Origin: Hymenobacter sublimis
GTDB taxonomy: Bacteria; Bacteroidota; Bacteroidia; Cytophagales; Hymenobacteraceae
Length of the DNA stretch: 64,000 bases
Assembly: GCF_023101345.1 (NCBI RefSeq)
Contig: NZ_CP095848.1
Span: 3,436,001 to 3,500,000 of the forward strand
Reading direction: 5' to 3'
Shown here: positions 18,333 to 27,208 of the stretch, one piece after another
Numbering within the stretch: the stretch's first letter is position 1
How the letters are laid out: each line of letters begins with the position of its first letter
The notes under the pieces: generated by a model
What the model saw: the letters and a program-made list of their open reading frames with translations, nothing else
The model's database searches: none
What the model was told of the DNA's origin: nothing
Made by a program: the position numbers and the translations under genes

Positions 18333-18365
18333 GTTTTCCTTGCGTTTGCCCCTTTAAGACCGCAC

Positions 18366-18403
18366 AAAAGAAGCCGGCCGCCTGGTAGCAGTCGGCTTTT
18401 TTT
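18366..18403 (+). terminator. Terminator after guaB
   Basis: An 11-bp stem AAAAGAAGCCG / CGGCTTTTTTT (one G-T pair) with a T-rich 3' side, 33 bases past the stop. Confidence 0.85.
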
Positions 18404-18530
18404 GCGCGGTTCCGTAAGAGGGGCCATTGGCTAAATGCAGCGGGCAAGCGTATCTTTTCAAGCGCACCGCGTATCTTGGGCATCCATTTGCTTTCCTCTC
18501 CGGCCCCTGAATACTAGTACTCCCACCTAC

Positions 18531-20627
18531 ATGTCGTTTGCCCGGAAGCTGAATTCTCTTCTGCTACCCTTTTCTATTCTGAGCTGGCTAGGGCTGTTGG
18601 CTTGCGCGCTGCTGTACGCGCATCCAACCTTGTTGGGGCAGGCGGTGGCACTACCTGGCTGGCTGCTGTTGCTGCTGCAAGCCATCTTCACGGCCGCCAT
18701 TTTCCTGCAGGAGCGGGCAGTAACTGACCGCCTCCGGGGCCTGGACTTTATTGGGCTGTTGCGTCGTTTAGTGCTAGGTCCGGGGTTGCTGGCTACGGCC
18801 TGCGTGGGCCTGCACTTGCTCCAACAGCTTATCCGTCAGAACCTGCCCAACACCAGTTCATTAGCTTTCACGGCAATTTATACCGTGAACATTGGCTTGT
18901 TCGTGGTACTACTGGCCCGCACGAATTACGTCTGGCGCTCCTTGGTGCTGTTCCGCTCCTCGGCCCGGCTTCGGACGCTCTGGACCTGGTTTGAAGTTTT
19001 GCTGGGTGCTACGTTGCTGCTGCGGCTGTTCACCTGGACCCCGCCTTTTGGGCTCGACACAGCGCTGCTGGGCGTTATGGCCGCGTTTGGTGCCTACATC
19101 AGCAGCCACCAGAAATGGGTAGCCTACCTCAGTCGCCGCCAGAAGCTAGAGGCTGTGCTGCTGCAACTGGCCGTTATTCTGAGCATGGGGGTGTTTGTGT
19201 TTTATTTCCTGCACACCCTGCAAGATCCGCAGCTGATTGCGCCCGGTACCCAGCACGAGTTTCTGATTCTCAATGCCTTTTCTGCCAGCTTCTTTGCTAT
19301 AATGGGCCTGCTGGTTACGTTTTTTAACCTGCCCACGGCGGGCGTATTTGAGCAGAAGCGGGAAGAAATTCTGAGCCTGCAACGCCTCACCCAACTGATT
19401 CAGCGCGGACAGAATGCCGAGGAAGTGTACCGCATGTTCTTTGATTCGGCTATCCAAACGGTGGAAGCCGATGCCGCGTGGCTGGAGCTGGACAGCACCG
19501 AGGAGGAATACGTGGGTCAGCACTACCACATTGCCCCTGAGCAGGCCCAGGGCATTCGTCACCTGCTTATCGATTACAACCTGGGGCACATTGAGTACCT
19601 CAACAATGATCTGCCCAACAGCAGTGGCTTCCGGAATTTGGAGCTACCCTTCGGTTCTCTCATTGTGATGCCCCTGCGCTCCAGCAAGCGGCAGTACGGC
19701 TCCTTGTACATGCTGAAGTCTTCTACTCAAGGCTTCGACCGGGAAAACCAGAGCATCCTGCAAACCTTCGCCAGCCAGACCGTACTCAGCATTGAGAACC
19801 TGCAGCTGGTACAGGCTTCCTTGGACACCCAACGGGTACAGGATGAGTTGAAGATTGCTTCGGCGGTGCAGGACAGCCTGATTCCGAAGAACTTACCGAT
19901 TGACAACTGGTTTGAAATTAGTTCCCACGCCTTAGCGGCCACGGAAGTAGGCGGCGACTTCTACGATTTCTTGCACTTACCTGGTCGGCGTTTGGCCGTG
20001 CTTATCGGCGACGTATCTGGCAAAGGGGTAACGGCTGCTTTTCACGTGGCCCAGATGAAAGGTATTTTCCATGCCCTCATGCAGGAAAACCCTTTGGCCC
20101 GCAACGAGCGGGAGAAATTTCCGGTGCCGAGCAAATTCATGGCCCAGGCTAACAATGCCCTGGCCCGCTGCCTAGAGAAGGCAGCCTTCATCACGGCCTC
20201 GCTCTACATCATTGACTATGAGCACGGTGGCTTTGTGTTTGCACGAGCTGGCCACTGCCACACGTTGTACTACCACTCCATTAAAGAAGAGGTTTCCTAC
20301 TTCCGTACGGCCGGCCTGGGCTTGGGCATTATCCGGCACGACGGGTACGAGAAGTACATCAAAAACCAGTTTTACGACTACAACCCCGGCGACGTCATGG
20401 TCATTTACACCGACGGGATTGTGGAAGCCCGGGGCAACGACCAAGAGGAGTATGGAGAGGAGCGCTTACAGCAAATGTTAGAGCGCACCTACTACCTGGA
20501 TGCCGACCAGATTAAGGAACAGATCCTCACCGATTTAAACGAGTTCAGCCGGGGCCAACCCATGCACGACGACCAAACCTTATTGGTTATTAAGTTCAAA
20601 GCGTCCCAACCCGAACCCAGCCTTTAA
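18531..20627 (+). CDS. Membrane-bound SpoIIE/RsbU-type PP2C phosphatase with GAF-like domain
   Basis: 698 residues from ATG 18531. The N-terminal ~270 residues hold about eight membrane helices. A GAF-like region follows (~residues 300-430: LTQLIQRGQNAEEVYRMFF, then ILQTFASQTVLSIENLQL). The C-terminus is a PP2C/SpoIIE phosphatase with metal-binding acids in GGDFYDF, GDVSGKGVTAAF, YTDGIVEARG and DDQTL. Such enzymes dephosphorylate a STAS-domain antagonist after sensing a signal. The next two genes encode exactly a STAS protein and an RsbW-like kinase, so this is the sensor of a partner switch. An upstream in-frame start (18435) adds 32 residues with no support. Confidence 0.9.
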   Translation: MSFARKLNSLLLPFSILSWLGLLACALLYAHPTLLGQAVALPGWLLLLLQAIFTAAIFLQERAVTDRLRGLDFIGLLRRLVLGPGLLATACVGLHLLQQLIRQNLPNTSSLAFTAIYTVNIGLFVVLLARTNYVWRSLVLFRSSARLRTLWTWFEVLLGATLLLRLFTWTPPFGLDTALLGVMAAFGAYISSHQKWVAYLSRRQKLEAVLLQLAVILSMGVFVFYFLHTLQDPQLIAPGTQHEFLILNAFSASFFAIMGLLVTFFNLPTAGVFEQKREEILSLQRLTQLIQRGQNAEEVYRMFFDSAIQTVEADAAWLELDSTEEEYVGQHYHIAPEQAQGIRHLLIDYNLGHIEYLNNDLPNSSGFRNLELPFGSLIVMPLRSSKRQYGSLYMLKSSTQGFDRENQSILQTFASQTVLSIENLQLVQASLDTQRVQDELKIASAVQDSLIPKNLPIDNWFEISSHALAATEVGGDFYDFLHLPGRRLAVLIGDVSGKGVTAAFHVAQMKGIFHALMQENPLARNEREKFPVPSKFMAQANNALARCLEKAAFITASLYIIDYEHGGFVFARAGHCHTLYYHSIKEEVSYFRTAGLGLGIIRHDGYEKYIKNQFYDYNPGDVMVIYTDGIVEARGNDQEEYGEERLQQMLERTYYLDADQIKEQILTDLNEFSRGQPMHDDQTLLVIKFKASQPEPSL

Positions 20628-20641
20628 CGTAGCACGGAGGT

Positions 20642-20971
20642 ATGAAAATAACTCAACAATCAACCGAAAATACTCTTACCCTGAGCCTGGACGGGGAGTT
20701 GGATGCCAGCTCGTCCGTAGTTCTTGATACTGAGCTTAATAAGGCTGAAATTCTAGACAACCAGAAAGTACTGATTGACTGCCGCCGGCTCAACTACATT
20801 TCCTCGGCCGGTTTAGGCGTATTTATTTCTCATCTGCAGCGTTTCCAAGATGCAGGCGTCAAGCTGGTGTTTTTCAACATGCAGGAGAAGGTGCACAACG
20901 TTTTTGAAATTCTAGGACTTGATTCGCTGATGACGATTGTACCGTCGGAGGCTGAAGCTACTGCTATTTAG
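20642..20971 (+). CDS. STAS-domain anti-sigma factor antagonist (RsbV/SpoIIAA-like)
   Basis: 109 residues, one STAS domain: LTLSLDGELDASSS, QKVLIDCRRLNYISSAGLGVF, VKLVFFNMQEKVHNVFEILGL. The phosphorylatable serine is Ser54 or Ser55 in the ISSAGLG turn. In partner switching the unphosphorylated form binds the kinase and frees its client. It is 14 bases after the phosphatase gene and 25 bases before the kinase gene, so the three are one operon. Confidence 0.92.
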   Translation: MKITQQSTENTLTLSLDGELDASSSVVLDTELNKAEILDNQKVLIDCRRLNYISSAGLGVFISHLQRFQDAGVKLVFFNMQEKVHNVFEILGLDSLMTIVPSEAEATAI

Positions 20972-20996
20972 TCGCTCATCTGAGCAACCGAGGGGA

Positions 20997-21410
20997 ATGG
21001 AACACGCAATCCGAATCAGCTGCACACGCCGCAACCTTAAGGTGGTGCGTGATTTCGTGAGCGACTTTTTACTCCGTTACCATCTCTCTGACTTGCTGGT
21101 CAACCAGATTATTCTGGCCGTGGATGAGGTAGTAGCCAACCTGATTATTCACGGCAATGGCGAAGACGAGTCGCAGTTTTTGGATGTACGTATTGCGGTA
21201 GTAAATAAAGAGTTTGGCATCGAAATCGAGGACACGAATCTGACGTCATACTCCCCCGCCAGCTACCACGAACCCGATTTGCAGGAGTACGTGCGTATTG
21301 GCAAAAAAGGCGGAGTAGGTATGATGTTGGTTAACCGCATTATGGACCGGGTGGAGTTTACCACCCACGCCGGTCATAATCTGTGCCGGCTGTACAAGAA
21401 ACTTGGTTAA
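20997..21410 (+). CDS. RsbW-like serine kinase / anti-sigma factor (HATPase_c)
   Basis: 137 residues from ATG 20997. It is a GHKL ATPase: the N box is ILAVDEVVANLIIHG, the G1 box is IEIEDTNL, and GKKGGVGMMLVNRIMDRVEF forms the lid and G2 region. In RsbW/SpoIIAB proteins this domain both phosphorylates the STAS antagonist and holds the output protein. No sigma factor is in the operon, so the client must be encoded elsewhere. An upstream in-frame start inside the STAS gene (20937) is rejected. Confidence 0.9.
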   Translation: MEHAIRISCTRRNLKVVRDFVSDFLLRYHLSDLLVNQIILAVDEVVANLIIHGNGEDESQFLDVRIAVVNKEFGIEIEDTNLTSYSPASYHEPDLQEYVRIGKKGGVGMMLVNRIMDRVEFTTHAGHNLCRLYKKLG

Positions 21411-21435
21411 GGACTCGTTAGAGTCTGGTAATCAG

Positions 21436-21466
21436 AAAAGCACTCCGTGCGCGGAGTGCTTTTTTT
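21436..21466 (+). terminator. Terminator after the partner-switch operon
   Basis: A perfect 12-bp stem AAAAGCACTCCG (21436-21447) with 21452-21463, and a seven-T tract. Confidence 0.92.
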
Positions 21467-21605
21467 ATGGCCCATCCGAGCGGTAGTGTTCGGTTAGTCT
21501 CCGCTCCGGCTACGCGAAAAAATCCGTAAAATTGCAACAGTAGCTTTTCCCTACCCGGGCCGTTGCCGGCCAGATTTCCCGCTTTGCCGATTCCTTATTC
21601 TCTGT

Positions 21606-23897
21606 ATGCATAAACGCATTTTGTTTGCCAGCACCGCCGCGGCCGCTTTACTGGCCGGGTGCCAAGCCTCCAAACCTACCACTGCGGCCAAGTCGCCGAC
21701 GCTGGAAACGCTGGGCAGCACGGAAGTGCCGGCCTCGGAATTTGCCTACGTCTATCGCAAGAACAATAGCTCGGCCCCGGAATACGGCACCAAGGCCAGC
21801 GTACAGGAATACCTCGACCTTTATACCAACTTCAAGCTGAAAGTACTGGCCGCCGAGCAGCGGGGCCTGGACACTACCCAGGCCTTCAAGCGGGAGTTGG
21901 AGGGCTATAAGCAGCAGTTGGCCCAGCCCTACCTCACGGAGAAAAGCGTAACGGATAAGCTGGTACGCGAGGCTTATGACCGCCTCAGCAAGGAAGTAAA
22001 CGCCGCTCATATTCTGGTGCGCGTGCAGCCCGATGCGGCCCCCAAGGATACGCTAGCCGCCTACCAAAAAATCACGGCTCTGCGCCAGCGCGTTACGGGG
22101 GGCGAAGACTTCGGCAAGGTAGCCCGCGAAACGTCCGAGGACCCCTCGGCCCGCGAAAACGGGGGCAAGTTGGGCTACTTCACCGCCATGCAAATGGTGT
22201 ATCCGTTTGAGTCGGTGGCATACGCCACGCCGGCGGGCCAAGTGTCGCAGCCGGTGCGCACGCGCTTTGGCTACCACATTATCAAGGTGAACGATGTGCG
22301 GCCGGCCCAGGGCGAAATCAAAGTAGCTCACCTTATGATTCGGGCTACCCCCGGTATGCCCGCCGCTGATTCGGCGACGGCCCGCAAGAAGGTGGATGAG
22401 TTGTATAACCGCTTGGCCCGCCGGGGCGAAAACTGGGAAAAGCTCGTTGGGCAGTTCTCGGAAGACGCTGGCTCGGCGGCCAATGGGGGGGAATTGCCGC
22501 CCTTTGGTACTGGCCGCATGATTCCGAGCTTCGAAGAAGTAGCGTTTAAGCTGCAGAAGCCCGGCGACATTTCCCAGCCCGTACAGACGCCTTACGGCTG
22601 GCACATCATCAAGCTGATAGAAAAGCAGCCCGTGCCTTCCTTTGAGGCTATGGAACCCACGCTCAAAAGCAAGGTGGCCAAAGATTCTCGCTCGGAGCTG
22701 AACCGCACCGCCTTCCTTAAGCGCGTACGCACCGAAAATAACTTCACTGAAAATCAAGCTGGCAAAGAGTACGCCTTCGCCAAGGCCGATACTGCCTTGG
22801 TAGCGGGCCGCTTCCAGTATACGGCTCCGGCCGCTACCCCCGCCAAAGGTAAAAAGCCCACCGGCGACGCCCAGACGCTGTTCACCATCGGCGGCAAGCC
22901 CTACCTAGTATCCGACTTCCTGACTTACGCCCAGCAAAACCAGAAGCCCCGCGCCGACGCCCGTTTTGCCATGCAGCAGCTCTACGACCAGTACGTGGAC
23001 CAGAGCCTGACCGAGTACGAGAAGGCCAACCTGGAGACGAAGTATGAGGACTACCGCATGCTGGTGAAAGAGTACCGCGACGGTATTCTGCTGTTCCAAC
23101 TCATGGATGAGAAGGTGTGGAGCAAGGCCATTGAGGACACAGTAGGCCTACAGAAATTCTTCACGGAAAACCAGGCCAAGTATCAGTGGGAGCCTCGCGT
23201 GCAGGCCACCGTCATCAGCGCGGCCAGCCCGGAACTGCTGGCCAGAGCTCAGCAGTATCAGAAAGCAGGTCGTTACCAGCTGAAGAACGGGCTGCCAGCT
23301 CCGCTACCCTTCCGCACCAATTCGGCCGAATTGCCAGCTACTGTACCTGCCCTAGACGATGTAGCAGCTCGCCTTACTTCTGACCCGACCCTGAGCGTAA
23401 ACGTGGTGGGCCGAGTGAAGCGGGGCGAAACAGCCGCCCTAGCCCGCCGCCGCGCCGACCGAGTAACTGCCTATCTGCGAGGTAAAGGGGTAACGGCCGA
23501 GCGCCTGCGCACCACTGCCGAAAGCAGACCGGCCGCCGCCCAGGTAGCATTCGAACTGATGACGACCAATCCCGCGGCCTTGGAGGAAATGATGAACGGG
23601 CAGAATCCTCTGGCCGTGCAGGTGCAGCAACGCAGCTTTCAGAAGGGTGATAACAAAGCCGTGGACCAGTTCCTGACTAGCGCCCCCGGCACATATACCG
23701 CTCAGCAAGACGGCCGCTACTACGCCATCATGGTTGAGAAGCAGCTGCCGGCCGGACCCAAAACCCTGGCTGAGGCTCGCGGCCAAGCCACTTCCGACTA
23801 CCAGAACTACCTGGAGAAAGAGTGGCTCAACCAGTTGCGCGCCCAGTATCCGGTAAAAGTCAACCAGGCTGAAGTTGACAAGCTGGTGACTAAATAA
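21606..23897 (+). CDS. SurA-like lipoprotein peptidyl-prolyl isomerase with OmpA-like domain
   Basis: 763-residue lipoprotein (signal then lipobox LLAGC, Cys19). An N-terminal chaperone-like helical region is followed by two parvulin domains: residues ~134-232 (AAHILVRV, GGKLGYFTAMQM, GYHIIKVNDV) and ~240-340 (VAHLMIRA, GGELPPFGTGRMI, GWHIIKLIEK). A third helical region follows. Residues ~565-655 resemble an OmpA C-terminal domain (FRTNSAEL, LDDVAARLTSDPTLSVNVVG, ARRRADRVTAYLRGKGV), but the Asp that binds peptidoglycan is replaced (GRVKRGE). The protein probably folds outer-membrane proteins in the periplasm. A second SurA-like gene and moxR follow. A ~340-base gap with a long palindrome separates it from the next gene. 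Confidence 0.88.
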   Translation: MHKRILFASTAAAALLAGCQASKPTTAAKSPTLETLGSTEVPASEFAYVYRKNNSSAPEYGTKASVQEYLDLYTNFKLKVLAAEQRGLDTTQAFKRELEGYKQQLAQPYLTEKSVTDKLVREAYDRLSKEVNAAHILVRVQPDAAPKDTLAAYQKITALRQRVTGGEDFGKVARETSEDPSARENGGKLGYFTAMQMVYPFESVAYATPAGQVSQPVRTRFGYHIIKVNDVRPAQGEIKVAHLMIRATPGMPAADSATARKKVDELYNRLARRGENWEKLVGQFSEDAGSAANGGELPPFGTGRMIPSFEEVAFKLQKPGDISQPVQTPYGWHIIKLIEKQPVPSFEAMEPTLKSKVAKDSRSELNRTAFLKRVRTENNFTENQAGKEYAFAKADTALVAGRFQYTAPAATPAKGKKPTGDAQTLFTIGGKPYLVSDFLTYAQQNQKPRADARFAMQQLYDQYVDQSLTEYEKANLETKYEDYRMLVKEYRDGILLFQLMDEKVWSKAIEDTVGLQKFFTENQAKYQWEPRVQATVISAASPELLARAQQYQKAGRYQLKNGLPAPLPFRTNSAELPATVPALDDVAARLTSDPTLSVNVVGRVKRGETAALARRRADRVTAYLRGKGVTAERLRTTAESRPAAAQVAFELMTTNPAALEEMMNGQNPLAVQVQQRSFQKGDNKAVDQFLTSAPGTYTAQQDGRYYAIMVEKQLPAGPKTLAEARGQATSDYQNYLEKEWLNQLRAQYPVKVNQAEVDKLVTK

Positions 23898-23916
23898 AAG
23901 CCACGATAATTCAAGT

Positions 23917-24024
23917 AACATCATCCTGAGCGCGGCGAAGGACTTTTTCTACCGCTGAACGAGTATCGTAGCAACGACTCGTTCAGTAGTAGGAAAAGTC
24001 CTTCGCCGCGCTCAGGATGATGTT
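23917..24024. repeat. 108-bp near-perfect palindrome
   Basis: The outer arms are perfect over 31 bp (23917-23947 with 23994-24024; arm contains CATCCTGAGCGCGGCGAAGG). A second inner stem (CTGAACGAGT / ACTCGTTCAG) lies around a 12-base loop. There is no T tract beyond the arm on the plus side apart from TTTTT at 24024. It looks like a dispersed REP- or MITE-like intergenic repeat placed between two co-directional SurA-like genes. The rest of the gap (24025-24236) shows nothing I recognise. Confidence 0.85.
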
Positions 24025-24236
24025 TTTCAATTATTCAGTAAAAGGGCACTACGTCTTTATGCAACCTCCAGAACTAAAGCCCGCTCTCTGGATTGTGGTA
24101 GCACCAAAAGGGCCTACCCGTTGTTTTTGCCGGAGAAAGGATTTATGATGAAATTTACGGGCGGCTTTTGGCGTTTTGCCTGCTGTCTGGCCTTTGCGTG
24201 CGTGAGGTTACGCCCAGGGCATTACGGAACTACTCC

Positions 24237-25625
24237 ATGATTCATTTTTTGCAAGTATCGGCCCGGAAGGTGCTGCTCAGTGCGGCCCTATTGGCCGCTT
24301 CTGCCACGGCCAGCTACGCCCAACTGGGCATCGGCCGGCCGGTAGGGCTACGCGTAGTTGACGGCATCATTGCCAAAGTTGATAACCAGATTGTTCTCCG
24401 TTCCGACCTGGAGGCCATTTACGCCCAGGAAGAAGCCCGTGCCGAAGGAAAGCCCCTGCCGCCCGATACCAAATGCCGCATTCTGCAGAGCCTAGCTCTA
24501 AATAAGCTGCTGCTCGCCAAGGCCGAAACCGACTCGGTAGTGGTAGAAGACGCGCAGGTAAAGGGCGAGCTAGACCGCCGAATGGCGTACTTCATCCAGC
24601 AGATTGGCTCCGAGAAAAAGCTTGAAGAGTACTATAACAAGCCTGTAAAGCAGCTCAAAGAGGAGTTGCGCATTCAGGTGAAAGAGCAGCTGATCCAGCA
24701 GAAAATGCAGGAACAGATTGCGGGCAAAGTATCGGTAACACCGCGGGAGGTGCGTCAGTTTTTCTCGCGCATGCCTAAGGACAGTCTCCCCTACTACTCC
24801 ACGGAAGTAGAGGTAGGCCAGATTGTGAAGCTGGCGAAAACCAATTCCAAGGCCAAGCAGCAAACCCAGGCCAAGCTCAATGAGCTGCGTGCCCGTATTG
24901 TGGCTGGTGAAGACTTCGCTACGTTGGCCAAGCAATTCTCCCAGGACCCCGGCTCGGCGGCCGAAGGCGGCTACCTCGGCTTTTTTAAGCGCCGGGAGTT
25001 GGTGCCAGAGTACGAAGCAGCAGCCCTGCGCCTAGAGCCCGGTGGGTTGTCGCCCATCGTAGAGTCGCAGTTTGGCTTTCACCTGATTCAATTAATTGAG
25101 CGCAAAGGCGACTCGTTTAGCACCCGGCACATTCTGCTCAAGCCCGAAACTGGCGCGGCCGATACAAACGAAGCCGCCCAGGAGCTAGCCAAATTGCGCC
25201 GCCGCATCCTCGGCGACACCATCACCTTTGCTAAAGCGGCCAAGGACAACTCCGATGACAAGCTAACCAGTGGCAACGGAGGCCTGCTTCAGAACCGCCG
25301 TGACGCCAGCACCTACCTACCCCTAGACCAGGTTGATCCGGCCATTTTCTTCACCATCGATACGATGAAAGTGGGCAGCATTACGCCGCCCCTACCCTAT
25401 CGTACCGATGATGGTAAGGAAGCCGTGCGGATTCTGTGGCTGAAGTCGAACACGGCCCCGCACCAAGCCAACCTCACCGACGACTACCAGAAGATTGCCG
25501 CGGCAGCCCTCAACGAAAAGAAAAACAAAGCCCTGGATGCCTGGTTTGCCCAGAACCGCGGCACCGTATATCTCGAAGTGGACCCGGAGTACTCCGGCTG
25601 CCGGCTGCTGAATTCCTCGTTATAG
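24237..25625 (+). CDS. SurA-like periplasmic peptidyl-prolyl isomerase
   Basis: 462 residues from ATG 24237 (MIHFLQVSARKVLLSAALLA signal peptide ending near SYAQ). The N-terminal chaperone module starts VVDGIIAKVDNQIVLRSDLE, typical of SurA. Two parvulin domains follow: ~180-290 (EVEVGQIVKLA, GGYLGFFKRRELVPE, FGFHLIQLIE) and ~292-395 (STRHILLKPE, GGLLQNRRDASTYLPLDQ). It ferries and folds outer-membrane proteins. An in-frame start at 24168 is less likely because it hides the signal peptide. It is co-directional with the preceding lipoprotein and with moxR 93 bases downstream. Confidence 0.92.
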   Translation: MIHFLQVSARKVLLSAALLAASATASYAQLGIGRPVGLRVVDGIIAKVDNQIVLRSDLEAIYAQEEARAEGKPLPPDTKCRILQSLALNKLLLAKAETDSVVVEDAQVKGELDRRMAYFIQQIGSEKKLEEYYNKPVKQLKEELRIQVKEQLIQQKMQEQIAGKVSVTPREVRQFFSRMPKDSLPYYSTEVEVGQIVKLAKTNSKAKQQTQAKLNELRARIVAGEDFATLAKQFSQDPGSAAEGGYLGFFKRRELVPEYEAAALRLEPGGLSPIVESQFGFHLIQLIERKGDSFSTRHILLKPETGAADTNEAAQELAKLRRRILGDTITFAKAAKDNSDDKLTSGNGGLLQNRRDASTYLPLDQVDPAIFFTIDTMKVGSITPPLPYRTDDGKEAVRILWLKSNTAPHQANLTDDYQKIAAAALNEKKNKALDAWFAQNRGTVYLEVDPEYSGCRLLNSSL

Positions 25626-25694
25626 GAGCTAGGAGTGCAAAGTCCGGAGCTAGAATCGTCATTCTTCGCTCCGGGCTTTGCACTCCTAGCTCCT
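25623..25694. repeat. Inverted repeat of the GAGCTAG family between surA-like gene and moxR
   Basis: Arms of 28 and 27 bases (25623-25650 and 25668-25694) with one internal mismatch, loop ~17 bases, core AGGAGCTAGGAGTGCAAAG. The left arm begins at the stop codon of the upstream gene. Related GAGCTAG-type sequence occurs at 38961-39098. Confidence 0.85.
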
Positions 25695-25718
25695 TACTTC
25701 TAGCTTCTTCTCCTACAT

Positions 25719-26681
25719 ATGACATTCGCCTCCGATAAAGAAGCCGCCGACGCGCTGGCCCAGTCCTACCAGAAGTTGCGCCAGGAAATCGGCAAGGTTA
25801 TTATCGGGCAGGAAGAGGTAGTAGAACTGGTGCTGACGGCCGTCTTTTCGCAGGGCCACTGCCTGTTGGTGGGCGTGCCGGGCCTGGCCAAAACCTTGCT
25901 CATCCAGACTATTGCTGATTCGCTGGACCTTTCCTTTAACCGGGTGCAGTTCACGCCCGACCTGATGCCCTCCGACATTGTGGGCTCGGAAACCCTCAAT
26001 CAGCAGCGCGACTTCCACTTTGTACCGGGACCTATCTTCGCCAACATTGTGCTGGCCGACGAAATCAACCGGACCCCACCCAAAACCCAAGCGGCCCTGC
26101 TTGAAAGTATGCAGGAATACGCCGTAACGGTAGCGGGCAAGCGCTACCCCCTGCAGCGGCCGTTCTTCGTGCTGGCCACCCAGAACCCCATTGAGCAGGA
26201 AGGAACCTACCCCCTGCCCGAAGCTCAGCTAGACCGATTCATGTTCAACATTGAGTTGGGCTACCCCAGCTACGAGGCGGAACTGCAAATCGTAAAAAAC
26301 ACGACCTCCGATATTAAGCCCACGGTCGGTAAAATCCTGCACGCCGCCGAAATCCAGGCTTACCAACAGCTGGTGCGGCGCGTACCAGTAGCCGACAACG
26401 TGGTAGAATACGCCGTGAGCTTGGTGCACAAGACCCGCCCAAATACGGGCCGGGCCGCAGCTCGGGCGTCACAGCTCCTGGAGTGGGGCGCCGGCCCCCG
26501 GGCCTCCCAGCACCTGATTGTTGGGGCCAAGTGTCACGCCCTACTCCACGGCAAATACTCGCCTGATATTGAAGATGTAAAAGCCGTGGCCCTGCCCATC
26601 CTACGTCACCGCTTGGTGCGCAACTTTAAAGCCGAGGCCGAGGGCGTTACTGTGGAGCAAATCGTAAAAGAACTTCTTTAG
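25719..26681 (+). CDS. moxR: MoxR-family AAA+ ATPase
   Basis: 320-residue chaperone-type AAA+ ATPase. Walker A is GVPGLAKT, followed by FTPDLMPSDIVGSE, the Walker B VLADEINRTPPKTQAALLE, sensor 1 LATQNPIEQEGTYPLPEAQLDRF, and a C-terminal lid ending IVKELL. MoxR proteins normally act with VWA-domain partners (DUF58, BatA/B), but none is present here. The next gene is an unrelated 146-residue protein. Position after two SurA-like genes suggests a link to envelope assembly. Confidence 0.95.
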   Translation: MTFASDKEAADALAQSYQKLRQEIGKVIIGQEEVVELVLTAVFSQGHCLLVGVPGLAKTLLIQTIADSLDLSFNRVQFTPDLMPSDIVGSETLNQQRDFHFVPGPIFANIVLADEINRTPPKTQAALLESMQEYAVTVAGKRYPLQRPFFVLATQNPIEQEGTYPLPEAQLDRFMFNIELGYPSYEAELQIVKNTTSDIKPTVGKILHAAEIQAYQQLVRRVPVADNVVEYAVSLVHKTRPNTGRAAARASQLLEWGAGPRASQHLIVGAKCHALLHGKYSPDIEDVKAVALPILRHRLVRNFKAEAEGVTVEQIVKELL

Positions 26682-26767
26682 CCAGATGAACGGCCCTGAG
26701 GCGGACGCCGAACAGCATCCGCTCTGCCGCCATTCACGTTTACCTTTCAACATTCAACTTTTCACTA

Positions 26768-27208
26768 GTGGAAGCAGCCGGGTACTACCAGCAATTTGAG
26801 CGCAACCTCGACATCATTTTGAGCGGCCTGGAGGCTGGCTTGGATATTCGCCCGACGGCACTCGGCACGTCGTTGCCGCTGGAGGTGTATGTGCTGAGCG
26901 AGGTGCTGAACCAAGGCGGCGGCCAGTTCCGCCTCACCACGGAAAGTGCCCTGGAGCGCCTGCGCGAGTTCTACGCCCAGTTCCGCCAGAACGAAGCTGA
27001 CACGGAAGCTCTCATGCAGCGTATTTTGGCCGATAAGAAAGCCGTAATGCGCACGCCAGAAGGTCGCTTGCTCACCAAGGAAATGCTCATTCGCCGACTA
27101 GAGTACTTCAACGAAGCCGCCCGCCAAGTAAACGTAATGCGCAACCAACACGCCTTGGGCAGCCCGCCTCAGTCTCGCTCGGGTGTAGGTCTTGAACTGC
27201 AAAAATGA
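26768..27208 (+). CDS. Conserved hypothetical protein, 146 aa
   Basis: The frame opens with GTG at 26768 (MEAAGYYQQFERNLDIILSGL); no earlier ATG fits. The protein is soluble and mostly helical, with a central LREFYAQFRQNEADTEALMQRILADKKAVMR helix. The tail GSPPQSRSGVGLELQK is low complexity. No family is recognised. It follows moxR by 86 bases on the same strand, and its stop codon touches the left arm of a palindrome. Confidence 0.6.
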   Translation: MEAAGYYQQFERNLDIILSGLEAGLDIRPTALGTSLPLEVYVLSEVLNQGGGQFRLTTESALERLREFYAQFRQNEADTEALMQRILADKKAVMRTPEGRLLTKEMLIRRLEYFNEAARQVNVMRNQHALGSPPQSRSGVGLELQK

